A stretch of DNA of 64,000 nt from Clostridia bacterium (GTDB lineage Bacteria; Bacillota; Clostridia; Christensenellales; Aristaeellaceae). This document shows positions 52,201-60,419 of this stretch, piece by piece. The translations under genes and the position numbers were made by a program. The notes below the pieces were generated by a model that made no database searches, was not told the origin of the DNA, and saw only the letters and a program-made list of their open reading frames with translations. Each line of letters opens with the position of its first letter. Positions within the stretch are counted from its first letter, which is position 1. Location of the stretch: assembly GCA_017501255.1 (NCBI GenBank), contig JAFVXE010000011.1, positions 38,389 through 102,388 on the forward strand, given 5' to 3'.

Positions 52201-55200
52201 GATATGCTGACCGCCATCTTTTTCGATGCGGCTCAGCAGGCCGCCGGAAGCAAAGGCGTAAACCGTGCCATCCGTCAGCGTGATGCGGTATTCCGTATGG
52301 GCATCATCATAGGAAAGCTGTTCATATTCCGTTGTGTTGCTGGTAAAGGTGCCATCTTCCTGACGGTAGAAAATAACCTCACTACCATCTGTGCGGCGAT
52401 AGGCAACAGAGCCCTCGCTGAACAGGCGCAAATGCTGACTGTATTCCGTCGCCCATTTTGCACCGAAGGGACCGTCTGTTTCGTTCGATTGTGTATTGTA
52501 AGTGCGAACAATATCGAAGCCGCCATTCCCAAGATCGGGCAAAGAGTAATCCCGGGTTTGCAGGAAGAAGTTACCCGTGTTGAAGTTGATGGGTTCAAAG
52601 CCCAGAGAGCAGAAACGATGCGGGCCAAGCAGGCTCTGATCCAATGCAAATTCTGCGCTGGGTGGGTTGGGCGTTGTGGAGAAGGTATAGTTACCGCCAT
52701 ACAGATCATTCAGATATTCAGACTGAGTAAAGTCTGCCACATTGTGAACCACGCCCTCAAGGCGCTGTTCTGCTGGAATATAGACATATTCTGCTTCGAC
52801 TTTGCGGCTTTCACGAGACAAAATGTGATCTAACCCATCCAGTGGTTGCTCGTATTCCCTGCGTGCCACCACATGGTAAACAGCACCTTCCATGTAATCC
52901 GAGTCTTCATAACGAGTAGATTGAGTCCTTTTAATAACCTCATCGTTACGGTAAATATCGAACCATATTTCATTGGCGCAGGAATTATCATCACGGTTGG
53001 GATCAGTCCACGTCAGTACATGACGGCGAAGTTTCTCGTTCTCAAAATAGTCGCCATAGTCTGCCACCTGTACATGGTAGGGAGCCTTAATCAAGGTGGT
53101 GGTGATGCTCTTTGCAGTTGCTGTTACACCTTCCAAATGAACGGCTCTCAGTGTTACACCAGAAGGCAGATTAGCACGTAAATAGAGCGTCCTTGTGGCA
53201 GAAGGCAAAAGAACATAATGGTTTAAAGTGAAATCTGTCCAAGTAGTACCATCATATGAATAGGCATAAGTGCCCTTATTAACTACATCTCCTGAACGAT
53301 CTGTACAAAGCGTTTCAAGGCGGATTGCATAGGTATCTCCAGCCAAAGAGAGCTTTCCAGATTCATATACACCGGTTGCCTCAGGTGCAGTTCTAAGAAG
53401 AATGCTGGTATTGGCTCCGCTACCATGCAGCATGCCATTGCCGTCAATACCAATCGCAGTAATACCATGACTGCTCTTATCCTTGAAGGGCAGCATATCC
53501 GCAATAAAACTATCGCTGTTCCAAGTGCCATCCACATACAAACGTTTAGTCACCAAAGAAGCCTGAGAGTCAATCGTAATCTCCGGCATTGCTTCGGTAT
53601 TCTCACTATCGTTTGTAATGTTGAAAGACTGAACCGGACGCAAAAGCTGTACCTTAAAGCGAACCGGATTCATTTCATATACACCGGTCACATCCAGGCC
53701 CTGCAAAACAGTACCTGCACCCTGCATACTCACCCGAATCTTCACGTTTGTTTCGGGCTGGCTGAAATACTGATCGTATCCCTGTCGGATTCGCTGCCAG
53801 TTTGCTCCATTATCAACACTATACTCATAGGTGATGGAGCCGCCGTCTGCCAACGATTCCAGCGTATGCAAACGGATTGCCAGCACGGGTTGTGCAGAAC
53901 TGCAATTAATCGAAACAAAACTGCCGTTATCCGCATCCAATACAGCACCTTCAGGCGTCATAGAAACGCCTGTAACGCTTTCCAGTTTGCTTTGATCTTT
54001 CCAAATGTCGCTGAGAATCAGCGTTGTCGCCATTCCCTGAGAGTAATGCAACACGCCATTTCGATCTTTTGAGATCACCGACAAACGATGAACAGAGTTT
54101 TCAGGATACAAAATGGGATACAGCGGAAATTTCAAATGAGAAGCAACACCTGCCGGTCTTCCATCAATGGCATAGCTATTCGTGGATTCTGAGCCCTCAT
54201 AATCAGTTGTATAAACCGCCTGCTTATATGCTGTTCTGATTACTTCGCCCTGAGCAGGAACCGTAATCGTCACATCTTTTTCGATAGGTTTGGTACTGTG
54301 ATCAGCTTTGATGAATACACCGCGTGCAGTACTGGTATGACCAGCTGCATCCGTTGCTGTCAGAACAATCTCGATGGTCTCTCCATCAACAAATTCTTCT
54401 GTATTCAGCACACCGAGCTGCTCGCTTTCTTTTTCGGTGGAATCAACTTTCACCTGTACTGTTTTCCCGTCGGAACCAGTAGCCTGCAATGTCCATTCAG
54501 TAAGCGAAATATCACGGACACTACCCCAAATATCCAAAACGCCGGTAACTACATCGCCGTTAACAGGAGAGATCAATTCAACTGCAGGAGCAGTCGTATC
54601 CAGAAGGAGCGTATGGTCTATCGTCTGACTATTCTCCAGACAGTCCGTCAATCGCAGAGAAACCGTATGCTGTCCATCTTCCAAAGATGCAATATCAATG
54701 GATACACTTCCGTTCTCCTCCACGGGGACGGCGACAAACTCCCCTCCGTCAATGGCATACTCAATAGACGCAATACCGCTGTATGGATCGGTAGCGCCTT
54801 CCCAAGAAAGCTGAATTGTTTCTGTATCTGCCCAACCAACTGGCTCCAATACGGAAGAAGCAACCGTCGGTGCGCTTCTGTCCACTTTGACAATCACATC
54901 GGTTGATTCGCCATTGTTTCCTGCAACATCCACTCCTCGAACCGAAACAATATGCTCCCCATCTTCCAGAGCAGAAATGTCCAGTTCATAGCCAGTATAC
55001 GATTTATCGGAAAGATTGGTGGAGATATACTCGCCGCCGTCAAATGCGTACTCAACCCGGAGCAGTTCATTGACATCAACAATGCCAGACCAGGTTAAAC
55101 TGGCTGTATTCTCCTTGGTCCAATCCTCCGGCAGCAACGTAACATCGGGTGCAGTTGGCGGAGTTTTATCAACCTTCAGTTCTGCGCCTTTCGGTTGTCC

Positions 55201-57849
55201 ATAGTTGCCATATGTATCTACACCTCTGATATACACCACATTCGTACCGTCTTCCATACCCTCAGTGGACAGCACAAAAGAACCGTTAGCGCTGGAAGAT
55301 CCAGCACTCTCCCATCCCCATGTGGTTGGATCGCTACTCTCTGGATTCAATACATATTCAATTTTTCCGTTAGTACCCAGACTGGAACTGCCAGAAGGCA
55401 TGTCCATAACGCCTGCCCAGGTAATGGTTCTTTCAACTTCGCTGCTGTAACCAGCTGGGCTTACACTTACTGTTGCAGGGATATTGGGAGGGGTGGTATC
55501 CGGTAACAACACAGCTACCGTCGCTGCTGTGCTGCTACTGGCCGCCTGACCATACGCATTGGTTGGAATAACCTGAAAATAATAGTTCAGGTCGGATTTG
55601 CTTTTATTCGGTATGTTGGGCAGTTCCTGACCCTTGCCATCCCAATGCAATGCATAATTGCCAGCAGCCATTTCAGCGTCAGTTGCCCAGAGTCCCTTTC
55701 CTTTGGTAGAAAAAGATGTGGTGTTACCGACATATCGATATTCGTAGTTTTTACCATTGTAGATACCAAGCGTGTATCCGGATGCTCCTTCTACACTGCT
55801 CCAACGAATTTCAGCCCAACCACTCTGGGAGTTAATTCCATTACCACCAGAAGTGGCTGTTACAGTTGGCTTTCCGATACCCGTATAGTACGTAGCAGAA
55901 AAACTCATGCGGTCTGATATGGGAGAAATATCAGATGCACAGATTCTTGCCCAGGAATCATTACTGCCAACAACAAAACCCCAGTTTTGTTTCTGATCAA
56001 GCGCATTGAACCATGCAGAAAAGATATGGGTTACATCAACAGAGTTCCATCCGCTGTGCAGACGAACATTCTGGCTGATTGTGCTGGAATGTGACGGCCG
56101 ACCACTATATGTCACGCTTGCGATATCCCAGCTGCTTGTAACGAGGCTAATGGTAAAGTTACCACTCCCCTGTACTTCGTGCACATACACATTCCAAGTA
56201 GCTTTTGATATAAGAAGATTTGTATCGGTAGGGAACCCAGCGCCACCATATTCCGCATCCTCAAAGCCACGAAGTGATGGAATGATATAGGCGTAATCCA
56301 CACTTCCACCACTCGTGCCAGCATACAAATTGGTTTCTGTTTGATCGTGATCCTTCTGGTTTTTGTGAGTGGCATGGGCGAAGTGCGTATACGGAGCGCT
56401 GCTGGAAACGAACGCATCACCAATACCGGTAGCCAGCTGGTTATAATAGCTGCCGGTAGGATCGATCATAACAGGATAAGCTGCGTTTTCCATCCACGCC
56501 GCATCAGGTGTATATACCACACGATATTCGCCTGCAGAACCGCTAAGCGAGACCGAGATATTGGTGCTATAAGCTCCATTGGCATCTGTCATGTTGGGAG
56601 CTTCAATCTTTGCCAGCATCTGGCCGCTCCCATCATACATCAAGATTTCTTTGCCGGATAATTCAGCCGTCAGGCCTTGCGTGCGCAGCACATATTGATA
56701 AGAATGTTGTCCGGTATATTGGTTTACGCAAATATTCTCCTTTACACCATTGGTGAGCGCCGACAGATAAACATCTGAGACACTATCAAACAAACCCGGA
56801 TAAACGATAGTAGAACATCCACCGGTACGATAGGATGAAATTCTCTGACCAACAATCTCCTCCGGATATCCATTCGCTTCATCAGCAACAACCTTCGGAA
56901 TAAGATAATCCATCAAGCGACGGCTAAGAGAATCCGAAACTGTTGTTTCTTCACTTGGCTGAACTGGTTCTTCTGTTGGTTCCTGCGTAGGTTCAGGCGT
57001 GGGTTCTGGAGTAGGTTCAGGTGTAGGTTCAGGTGTAGGTACTGGTGTTGGTTCTGGAGTGGGTTCAGCAGTAGGCGCCGTCGTCGGTTCCTGAGTAGGT
57101 TCAGCAGTGGGCGCAGTTGTTGGAACCTCTGTAGGATTCGGAGAGGGTGTGGAAGCGGCTTCCGGGGTTACCTCGGTGGTAGGCGTTGCACTCGGAGCTG
57201 GTGTATCGGTAGGTGCATCGCTAGGAGTATTAGATGGTACTTCCGTCGATACAGGCTCTTCTGTATTTTCAGGGGTTACTGTGGGTTCCTCACTTGGAAT
57301 AGGTGAAGGTGTCTCCAATACCTCAGGTGTTTCGCTGGGTTCCTCTGTATTAGTAACCTCAGGCGACGGAGTTTCAGAAGGATCTATCGTTTCCGAGGGT
57401 TCCGGAGATTCAGATGGTTCGGGGGATTCACTAGGTTCTGGAGACTCGGAAGGCTCAGGTGATTCGCTGGGCTCAGGAGACTCGGATGGAATCGGTGTTT
57501 CCGTTGGCAACGGATAATATTGACTGGACATAATCGGAGCAAACGAAAAGCTCGTTCCTTCCATAGAAACAGCTGCCAATGTTTGATTTCGATGATATGT
57601 GCCTTGAATTTCTACGCTTGCTACACCATCGGCATTGGTGAGAACAGAGCCATGATCCTCCAGATCAGTCGGAGAACTGCTCAGCGAAATCAAGTTACCC
57701 TTCATGGGTTCAGCCGTAATGGTCACAGTATGCTTCTGCAACCGATCTTCCTGAGCATGATGCTGCCCATGTTCATGAGCAAACGCAACTGTTGTATTGA
57801 AAATGTTGATAACTGCCAGAATTCCTGCTACCGTACGGCGAAACTTCAT
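46285..57849 (-). CDS. WapA-like secreted RHS toxin with TNT NAD-glycohydrolase tip
   Basis: 3854 residues. Order: signal peptide (1-24); Ser/Pro/Glu/Thr-rich wall-spanning stretch (about 116-300); DNRLRE-like wall domain (about 460-655); FN3/Ig-like and bacterial beta-sandwich repeats (about 660-1740); RHS/YD-repeat shell (about 1750-3311) ending NLRMRQYEP; variable tip. The last 120 residues match TNT (PF14021): WPENDGF, Arg in FMRYG, Tyr in GSYLG, Arg in EMRSLAP, His in IHYYQP, then PWFGFEGGG and Gln in LQF; all the known NADase residues have counterparts. It would be displayed on the wall and deliver a toxin that destroys NAD in neighbours. GGGAG precedes the ATG at 57849, and a perfect palindrome lies just upstream. 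Confidence 0.9.
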   Translation of the reverse strand: MKFRRTVAGILAVINIFNTTVAFAHEHGQHHAQEDRLQKHTVTITAEPMKGNLISLSSSPTDLEDHGSVLTNADGVASVEIQGTYHRNQTLAAVSMEGTSFSFAPIMSSQYYPLPTETPIPSESPEPSESPEPSESPEPSESPEPSESPEPSETIDPSETPSPEVTNTEEPSETPEVLETPSPIPSEEPTVTPENTEEPVSTEVPSNTPSDAPTDTPAPSATPTTEVTPEAASTPSPNPTEVPTTAPTAEPTQEPTTAPTAEPTPEPTPVPTPEPTPEPTPEPTPEPTQEPTEEPVQPSEETTVSDSLSRRLMDYLIPKVVADEANGYPEEIVGQRISSYRTGGCSTIVYPGLFDSVSDVYLSALTNGVKENICVNQYTGQHSYQYVLRTQGLTAELSGKEILMYDGSGQMLAKIEAPNMTDANGAYSTNISVSLSGSAGEYRVVYTPDAAWMENAAYPVMIDPTGSYYNQLATGIGDAFVSSSAPYTHFAHATHKNQKDHDQTETNLYAGTSGGSVDYAYIIPSLRGFEDAEYGGAGFPTDTNLLISKATWNVYVHEVQGSGNFTISLVTSSWDIASVTYSGRPSHSSTISQNVRLHSGWNSVDVTHIFSAWFNALDQKQNWGFVVGSNDSWARICASDISPISDRMSFSATYYTGIGKPTVTATSGGNGINSQSGWAEIRWSSVEGASGYTLGIYNGKNYEYRYVGNTTSFSTKGKGLWATDAEMAAGNYALHWDGKGQELPNIPNKSKSDLNYYFQVIPTNAYGQAASSSTAATVAVLLPDTTPPNIPATVSVSPAGYSSEVERTITWAGVMDMPSGSSSLGTNGKIEYVLNPESSDPTTWGWESAGSSSANGSFVLSTEGMEDGTNVVYIRGVDTYGNYGQPKGAELKVDKTPPTAPDVTLLPEDWTKENTASLTWSGIVDVNELLRVEYAFDGGEYISTNLSDKSYTGYELDISALEDGEHIVSVRGVDVAGNNGESTDVIVKVDRSAPTVASSVLEPVGWADTETIQLSWEGATDPYSGIASIEYAIDGGEFVAVPVEENGSVSIDIASLEDGQHTVSLRLTDCLENSQTIDHTLLLDTTAPAVELISPVNGDVVTGVLDIWGSVRDISLTEWTLQATGSDGKTVQVKVDSTEKESEQLGVLNTEEFVDGETIEIVLTATDAAGHTSTARGVFIKADHSTKPIEKDVTITVPAQGEVIRTAYKQAVYTTDYEGSESTNSYAIDGRPAGVASHLKFPLYPILYPENSVHRLSVISKDRNGVLHYSQGMATTLILSDIWKDQSKLESVTGVSMTPEGAVLDADNGSFVSINCSSAQPVLAIRLHTLESLADGGSITYEYSVDNGANWQRIRQGYDQYFSQPETNVKIRVSMQGAGTVLQGLDVTGVYEMNPVRFKVQLLRPVQSFNITNDSENTEAMPEITIDSQASLVTKRLYVDGTWNSDSFIADMLPFKDKSSHGITAIGIDGNGMLHGSGANTSILLRTAPEATGVYESGKLSLAGDTYAIRLETLCTDRSGDVVNKGTYAYSYDGTTWTDFTLNHYVLLPSATRTLYLRANLPSGVTLRAVHLEGVTATAKSITTTLIKAPYHVQVADYGDYFENEKLRRHVLTWTDPNRDDNSCANEIWFDIYRNDEVIKRTQSTRYEDSDYMEGAVYHVVARREYEQPLDGLDHILSRESRKVEAEYVYIPAEQRLEGVVHNVADFTQSEYLNDLYGGNYTFSTTPNPPSAEFALDQSLLGPHRFCSLGFEPINFNTGNFFLQTRDYSLPDLGNGGFDIVRTYNTQSNETDGPFGAKWATEYSQHLRLFSEGSVAYRRTDGSEVIFYRQEDGTFTSNTTEYEQLSYDDAHTEYRITLTDGTVYAFASGGLLSRIEKDGGQHIVQIRRNEDGFITSILSPSHEELLVEMDENGHIVSITTPGGAVLSYRYRGSNLVSLTDAEGNQTQYKYDSQGRMTEWTDAAGKRQVYNKYDDQHRVVYQEDAMRGKYRLEYCDGYTVTTDAEGNVITYHYDDWKRTTRIVDARGGETTFTYGENGEIVSETDPLGNVTTYAYNEAGDLIATVLPNGGSILKEYDDQHNLIRLTDLNGAVTTYEYDENANLITETAPNGGITRYTYDHKGRMVSKTDALGHTTSYEYLNGLLTKTTDANGNTTAYTYDAHGNLSSMTDALGNTTLYQYDTKGNLLSMTFADSTTISYTYDAMGRQTSMTDPLGNVTKYRYDALGNLTQTRLPDDTVQTATYTKSYRLASVTDALYNETSYTYDANGNQLTVTDPMGNTTTSEYDLADHLVRETSATGGVTTYTYDEVGLPLTATDPTGATQTMAYDVAGNLLSRTLPNGAVITAVYDNMGNMVRQTNALGGETIITYDLLGNITSVVDPMGAATTYTYDGVGNLLTVTDGMGNSTTYEYDALNRLIRETAPNGGATTYTYDSVGNLLSTTDVLGNTTTYAYDANANLISITDPLGNTAMVEYDELGNATAAIQKNGGVLTTKYDQAGRIISETDANRNTTKYRYNKNGQVTRITDALDQQAEFEYDALGNITKITAPGKAITLYTYDAAGRVLTSTDPEGCVTEYGYNDYSQIATLTVNGNTAAYEYDLAGNISAVTDAEGRRVNFAYDLRGNLTQITYPDGTTETTQYDLLGRVVLVTPRTGLATAYTYDQLGNVISVTQGEQITRYEYDLLGRLTKVITPDGAETTYAYDALGNLVGETDPLGNQTRFAYTVENLLEQVTYANGATQSLTYDLAGNVISETDSEGNTKQYQYDRVNRLTAVIDEAGNKTSYGYDALDNITKVTDALKQVTRYTYDKNGNLLTETDALGNTVEYAYTPEGWLSAITKADGTVLTFAYDKTGNLLTQNTGENQNIESSYNEIGQVTTVTSPEGTITYQYNQQGYLVSVTNGNGDVVSYTYDQYGNKLSMTYPDGRVVSYTYDSMNRMTSVTGLDGEVTTYAYDAAGRRVETASRNLTTEYRYDVVGSLVEQTTTGSSNLSFQYSYNLNGYITGEVRTENGETITSAYAYDPLGELISFTQSTGYGEQYTYDKVGNMTQKVITPLGSVPNEKGTVENAITLKMKYNKANQLVSMTNGSSKITYKYDKNGSMVEKALTSKQYGTLTDTYAYNSLDQLESYTGYDGYQQQFAYDANGMRLSKSEYGNGNRSTLEELLRGNIAGLPEVVEPVVASEDDTAVPAEYEWATTEYLYDITQEYYQVIQQTTTSGNTTATTAYTYGLERIAAYDANNTTQYIYDGRGSVAQTISTPVAGASVSVAMPDVQVQSYAYTAFGEQMGVKVSGFGYNAEDFDAATGMINLRMRQYEPILNRFSQKDAYPSTLHNPTSFNRYLFTYNSPISFIDANGMVSVALGTAAASVRDGAAGGTKKSVTQTVAKSVATLANNVKTAVQNTVKNYCKQSDAKLIRSIASNRDITSEEFQYQCSKIFGKYSDANDVADIIRNINALGGLSQERANDVNRLADDRNLEALGLYRQYEDLSTEKPNRTLIEKILDWFIPTAYAPGLSYVKVVPDEEFYPLEIDNSIEWMKYNVVLPIEQMVEEDWNAMIYAGNQKLNSLKGLTLTQGIGEVFFGWIPDTVNGVSDHYASLYSTYLQNRDTSSLLNWLSSGVSGKFETILNTPMSDPAYWRATKDVSGLGMMLFGGYKLYSGICIELHPHSTEWIMHYAERMGGPFGPVPAGTFDDAFIVSAEDRAKINGWKYRPDEATYAKFKDVFDNPEYYNQEIGSINWPENDGFVNGTQRTVKYNNDVVFMRYGSESGSYLGNTTDTWEMRSLAPSSYNAEIHYYQPTELGIELTTGEVAPWFGFEGGGLQFVKYKADGTMYTIAEMLEYGWLEDVTEMYLGE
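47877..49480 (-). repeat. RHS core repeat, copy in the full-length gene
   Basis: Direct repeat of 43110-44690 and 39326-40931. Sequence identity falls off sharply at 47877, the core/tip junction, on the toxin side. Confidence 0.85.
56950..57100 (-). repeat. TPEP tandem coding repeat in the RHS wall-spanning region
   Basis: Coding repeats giving PTPEP and PTAEP units. Low-complexity, variable-length spacer of a surface protein, not a CRISPR array. Confidence 0.8.
57376..57495 (-). repeat. SPEPSE tandem coding repeat in the RHS wall-spanning region
   Basis: About six units of an 18-base repeat with synonymous variation, encoding SPEPSE. Length variation by slippage is expected. Confidence 0.85.
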
Positions 57850-57877
57850 GGTAACACTCCCTGCTTATCATTTGCAT

Positions 57878-57909
57878 GAATTTTGCATATCTATTGATAT
57901 GCAAAATTC
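57878..57909. promoter_or_regulatory. Perfect 14-bp palindrome upstream of the RHS toxin gene
   Basis: GAATTTTGCATATC, 4-base loop, exact complement. It lies 29 bases before the start codon and overlaps three TTGCAT/ATGCAA steps. It is AT-rich with no T-tail, so a dimeric repressor operator or a 5' leader hairpin is likelier than a terminator. Confidence 0.7.
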
Positions 57910-57948
57910 GGGGAATGTCGAAAATATTTATACTTATGGTAGAGCAAG

Positions 57949-58599
57949 CTATCTCAATTCTTCTTGTATATCGAAAACTTGAGATTTAATTGAATTGATT
58001 CTTGTTTTCCGCAGATTAATAACAAGTATTTTTTCCATATAGAATCGTTCCTCAACAAGGCTATCATCTATATTTCTAAATAATCTGGCATCTTGCTCCT
58101 TGCTTATCAATTCTTCTAGTCGAAGATTGATTTGATCAACCTCATGTAGATTTCTTTCCAACTGATTCAATCTAATTCGTACAGGCGCTGATAAATATGA
58201 ACTTACACCCCTATAAAGTGGTGCTCTCAGTGTCTCATGAACATCCAACTCGACATATTCTCTTTTATACTTTGGATGATAATCCTCAATATCGAAATCC
58301 ATATCTCGAGCAAATTGATTCACATCATCTAGATATTCGCCTAACAGAGCGCTATTTTCTTCGCTTAGCCTTTCCCTTTCTTTTTCTTCCATATGCTGCT
58401 TTAACACATAATCAATTTCAACAACTAATAATGCACAGAATATCGCTAAAATGCTCGAAATGAGCACAAAAGCGCTGTCAAAGGCAGCTTGCTGTACAGG
58501 ACCAAGCAAGGTATTAATTGAAAGAGCATATAGAATCAAGCCAACAGCCATAACAACTAAAAATATAATTGAAATAATATAGCAGCATATGCGATACAT
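57949..58599 (-). CDS. Two-helix membrane protein with coiled coil, unknown
   Basis: 216 residues. Two N-terminal hydrophobic segments (about 5-27 and 40-62) are followed by a long charged, coiled-coil cytoplasmic part (HMEEKERERLSEENSALL). Not a family I recognise. It starts 9 bases after the stop of the MazG-like gene, so the two form an operon. It lies upstream of the RHS toxin gene on the same strand, 99 bases from its start. Confidence 0.7.
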   Translation of the reverse strand: MYRICCYIISIIFLVVMAVGLILYALSINTLLGPVQQAAFDSAFVLISSILAIFCALLVVEIDYVLKQHMEEKERERLSEENSALLGEYLDDVNQFARDMDFDIEDYHPKYKREYVELDVHETLRAPLYRGVSSYLSAPVRIRLNQLERNLHEVDQINLRLEELISKEQDARLFRNIDDSLVEERFYMEKILVINLRKTRINSIKSQVFDIQEELR

Positions 58600-58608
58600 A
58601 ACTTTCTC

Positions 58609-59619
58609 CTATGAATAACGATGTGTTTTTGAAATCGCATCTTCGAGCAATGCAATTGTATCAAAAACTTCAGTTCGAATTCTTTGATCAATCTCAACAC
58701 GTCTCAATCGTTCGCCAATCGATTTGATCAGTTTATCAGTTATAGAATCAATTTGTCGCTCACTGCTTGCTTCTCGAATATCTTTCATAAATCCATTTAT
58801 AAAACCAATTCCAAAAGTGTTTTTCAACACTTCATCTCCTTGTAGAATGCTAAGGAGACTCTCCACAGTATGTTTGGTATACTCAGAGCATAACAATGTA
58901 TCATGTTCCTCACGAGGTTGACACTTACAATCAATCTTCTTATGACATCTACTGCATCCCGAGCTATAATGCTGTGAAAAAGCTTCTGTCATGCCCGCAG
59001 CATTACGCCACAATCCCCATTCGCTTATCATCCAAGCAAAAACATCTGCCATTTCATCGCTGACGCAAAGCATAGTTGCAGTATCCTTTGTCGATCCGTA
59101 TTTTTCTCTTCTGCAACACGCCTCATGTAACTCTGCTAATTCTTCGCCCGTCTTAATCATATGAAACGCTACGCCATGATGCTTCCAATCGCAAGCATTG
59201 TTAGGATAAATCTTCATAATTATGCTAAATACCTTTTCGAATGTCATACTGACGTTTGCTTTGTCGTTAATGACAATCGTGTACTTATCTCTTAATTCTT
59301 GTTCTTCATCCGCAAATGAAAGAGAAATGCTAGGTCTCTTTTTTGTTAGTATACAAACACATGGTGAACTAAAGCAATACGGACATACACAGGGATATTT
59401 TCTCAAGAATGCATCTTCCAAATCAATATCATATAGATTTGCGATAGCGAATAAATATGATATTGATTTAATAAAAATATGATCGACCTGATCACTTTTT
59501 CTAGGGCGATAATAGTTCTTAATCATATAGCCAAATAGGTAATCAAAGCCTTGCTTTGCATTTTGTTTTCCATAAATCATTTTCAAAGTCCTCTGTAACT
59601 TAGAAATAGTATTGCTCAT
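58609..59619 (-). CDS. MazG-like nucleotide pyrophosphohydrolase with Cys-rich motifs
   Basis: 336 residues. In the middle, GEELAELHEACC (about 157-168) and SDEMADVFAW (about 188-197) give the EExxE...ExxD metal-binding pattern of the all-alpha MazG/dUTPase-type NTP pyrophosphohydrolases. Two Cys clusters (CVCPYCFSSPCVC near 75 and CSRCHKKIDCKC near 220) could bind zinc; the second is an insertion just after the fold. Start 59619 is set by GGAGG 6 bases upstream. Paired with a membrane protein, it may act on nucleotides in stress or defence; that is inference. Confidence 0.65.
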   Translation of the reverse strand: MSNTISKLQRTLKMIYGKQNAKQGFDYLFGYMIKNYYRPRKSDQVDHIFIKSISYLFAIANLYDIDLEDAFLRKYPCVCPYCFSSPCVCILTKKRPSISLSFADEEQELRDKYTIVINDKANVSMTFEKVFSIIMKIYPNNACDWKHHGVAFHMIKTGEELAELHEACCRREKYGSTKDTATMLCVSDEMADVFAWMISEWGLWRNAAGMTEAFSQHYSSGCSRCHKKIDCKCQPREEHDTLLCSEYTKHTVESLLSILQGDEVLKNTFGIGFINGFMKDIREASSERQIDSITDKLIKSIGERLRRVEIDQRIRTEVFDTIALLEDAISKTHRYS

Positions 59620-59726
59620 AAGCTCCCTCCTTGATTTTTCAGACTGTACAAAAAGCGATCTATCAACTATATAGATATATAGCAAAGGAAAATTGTCGAA
59701 TTATTTATGAACATGGCACAAACAAA

Positions 59727-59755
59727 TTGACTCATCACAAGGTTTGAGTTATTCT
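59727..59755 (+). promoter_or_regulatory. Promoter of the sigma/anti-sigma pair
   Basis: TTGACT (59727-59732), 17-base spacer, TATTCT (59750-59755), 41 bases before the start at 59797. Divergent from the MazG-like operon. Confidence 0.6.
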
Positions 59756-59796
59756 GAAACAGATCAAACAAACACCTTGTTTTGGAGGCCACCGCC

Positions 59797-60417
59797 ATGC
59801 AGCCCTTTGACTACCAAAAGATGCTGGAATTGCACGGTACAATCATTCCACTTGCCATATTAGCAATTGAAAATGATGAAGATCGGCAATTCATGATAGA
59901 TGTATACGTTCAATACAAGCCCTTGATGTATAAAGCAGCGAAGAAATACTTTTCAAGCAACCCAAATGAAATAGAGGATGCTGTCAGTAATGCTGTATTG
60001 AACATGTGTAAGTATTGTAATCGCATCCGTTCTTCCGTACCATCAATCAGATTATCATCATATATTGTCACTATTGTTCGAAACGCATGTAATGCACGGC
60101 TGAAACAAATATATGCTGCTCAAAGCCAGAATGCTACCTATGCCGATCCAATGGAGCTTGAACATATTGTTGATGAAGATGCTTATCACGATATCATTCT
60201 TAGCAAATTCAATGCTATAGAACTTCTTGACTCTTTCAAACAGTTGAGTGATCGCGACAAAGAACTCATCCGTATGCGGCACATTGACTTAATGGATTAC
60301 GATGAGATTGCTGAGACACTCAATATCAGTTTGCCAACTGCCAGAACAGCTGTTTTCCGAGCAAAGCAAAGATTAGAAAAGATTGCCGCTGCAGCTATTC
60401 GAAAGGATGAGGTGTAA
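59797..60417 (+). CDS. ECF-like sigma-70 family factor
   Basis: 206 residues. Region 2 lies at about residues 40-110 (YKPLMYKAAKKYF, then a DA.. helix and SYIVTIVRNACNARL) and region 4 at about 150-200 (LSDRDKELIRMRHIDLMDYDEIAETL, split here by the usual HTH turn). There is no region 1 or 3. GGAGG 8 bases before the ATG at 59797 sets the start. It is followed two bases later by its likely anti-sigma factor, so it should respond to an envelope signal. Confidence 0.88.
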   Translation: MQPFDYQKMLELHGTIIPLAILAIENDEDRQFMIDVYVQYKPLMYKAAKKYFSSNPNEIEDAVSNAVLNMCKYCNRIRSSVPSIRLSSYIVTIVRNACNARLKQIYAAQSQNATYADPMELEHIVDEDAYHDIILSKFNAIELLDSFKQLSDRDKELIRMRHIDLMDYDEIAETLNISLPTARTAVFRAKQRLEKIAAAAIRKDEV

Positions 60418-60419
60418 GC

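Noticed and set aside
39443..52833. Long plus-strand open frames (39443-40933, 43076-45556, 47467-49989, 50257-52833)
   Set aside because: They lie antisense to the RHS core, repeat in step with it, have no ribosome binding sites and read as Ile/Val/Gly-rich mirror translations of YD repeats.
57376..57495. Regularly spaced short repeats, CRISPR-like at first sight
   Set aside because: They are contiguous coding repeats (SPEPSE) in frame within the RHS protein, with no unique spacers.
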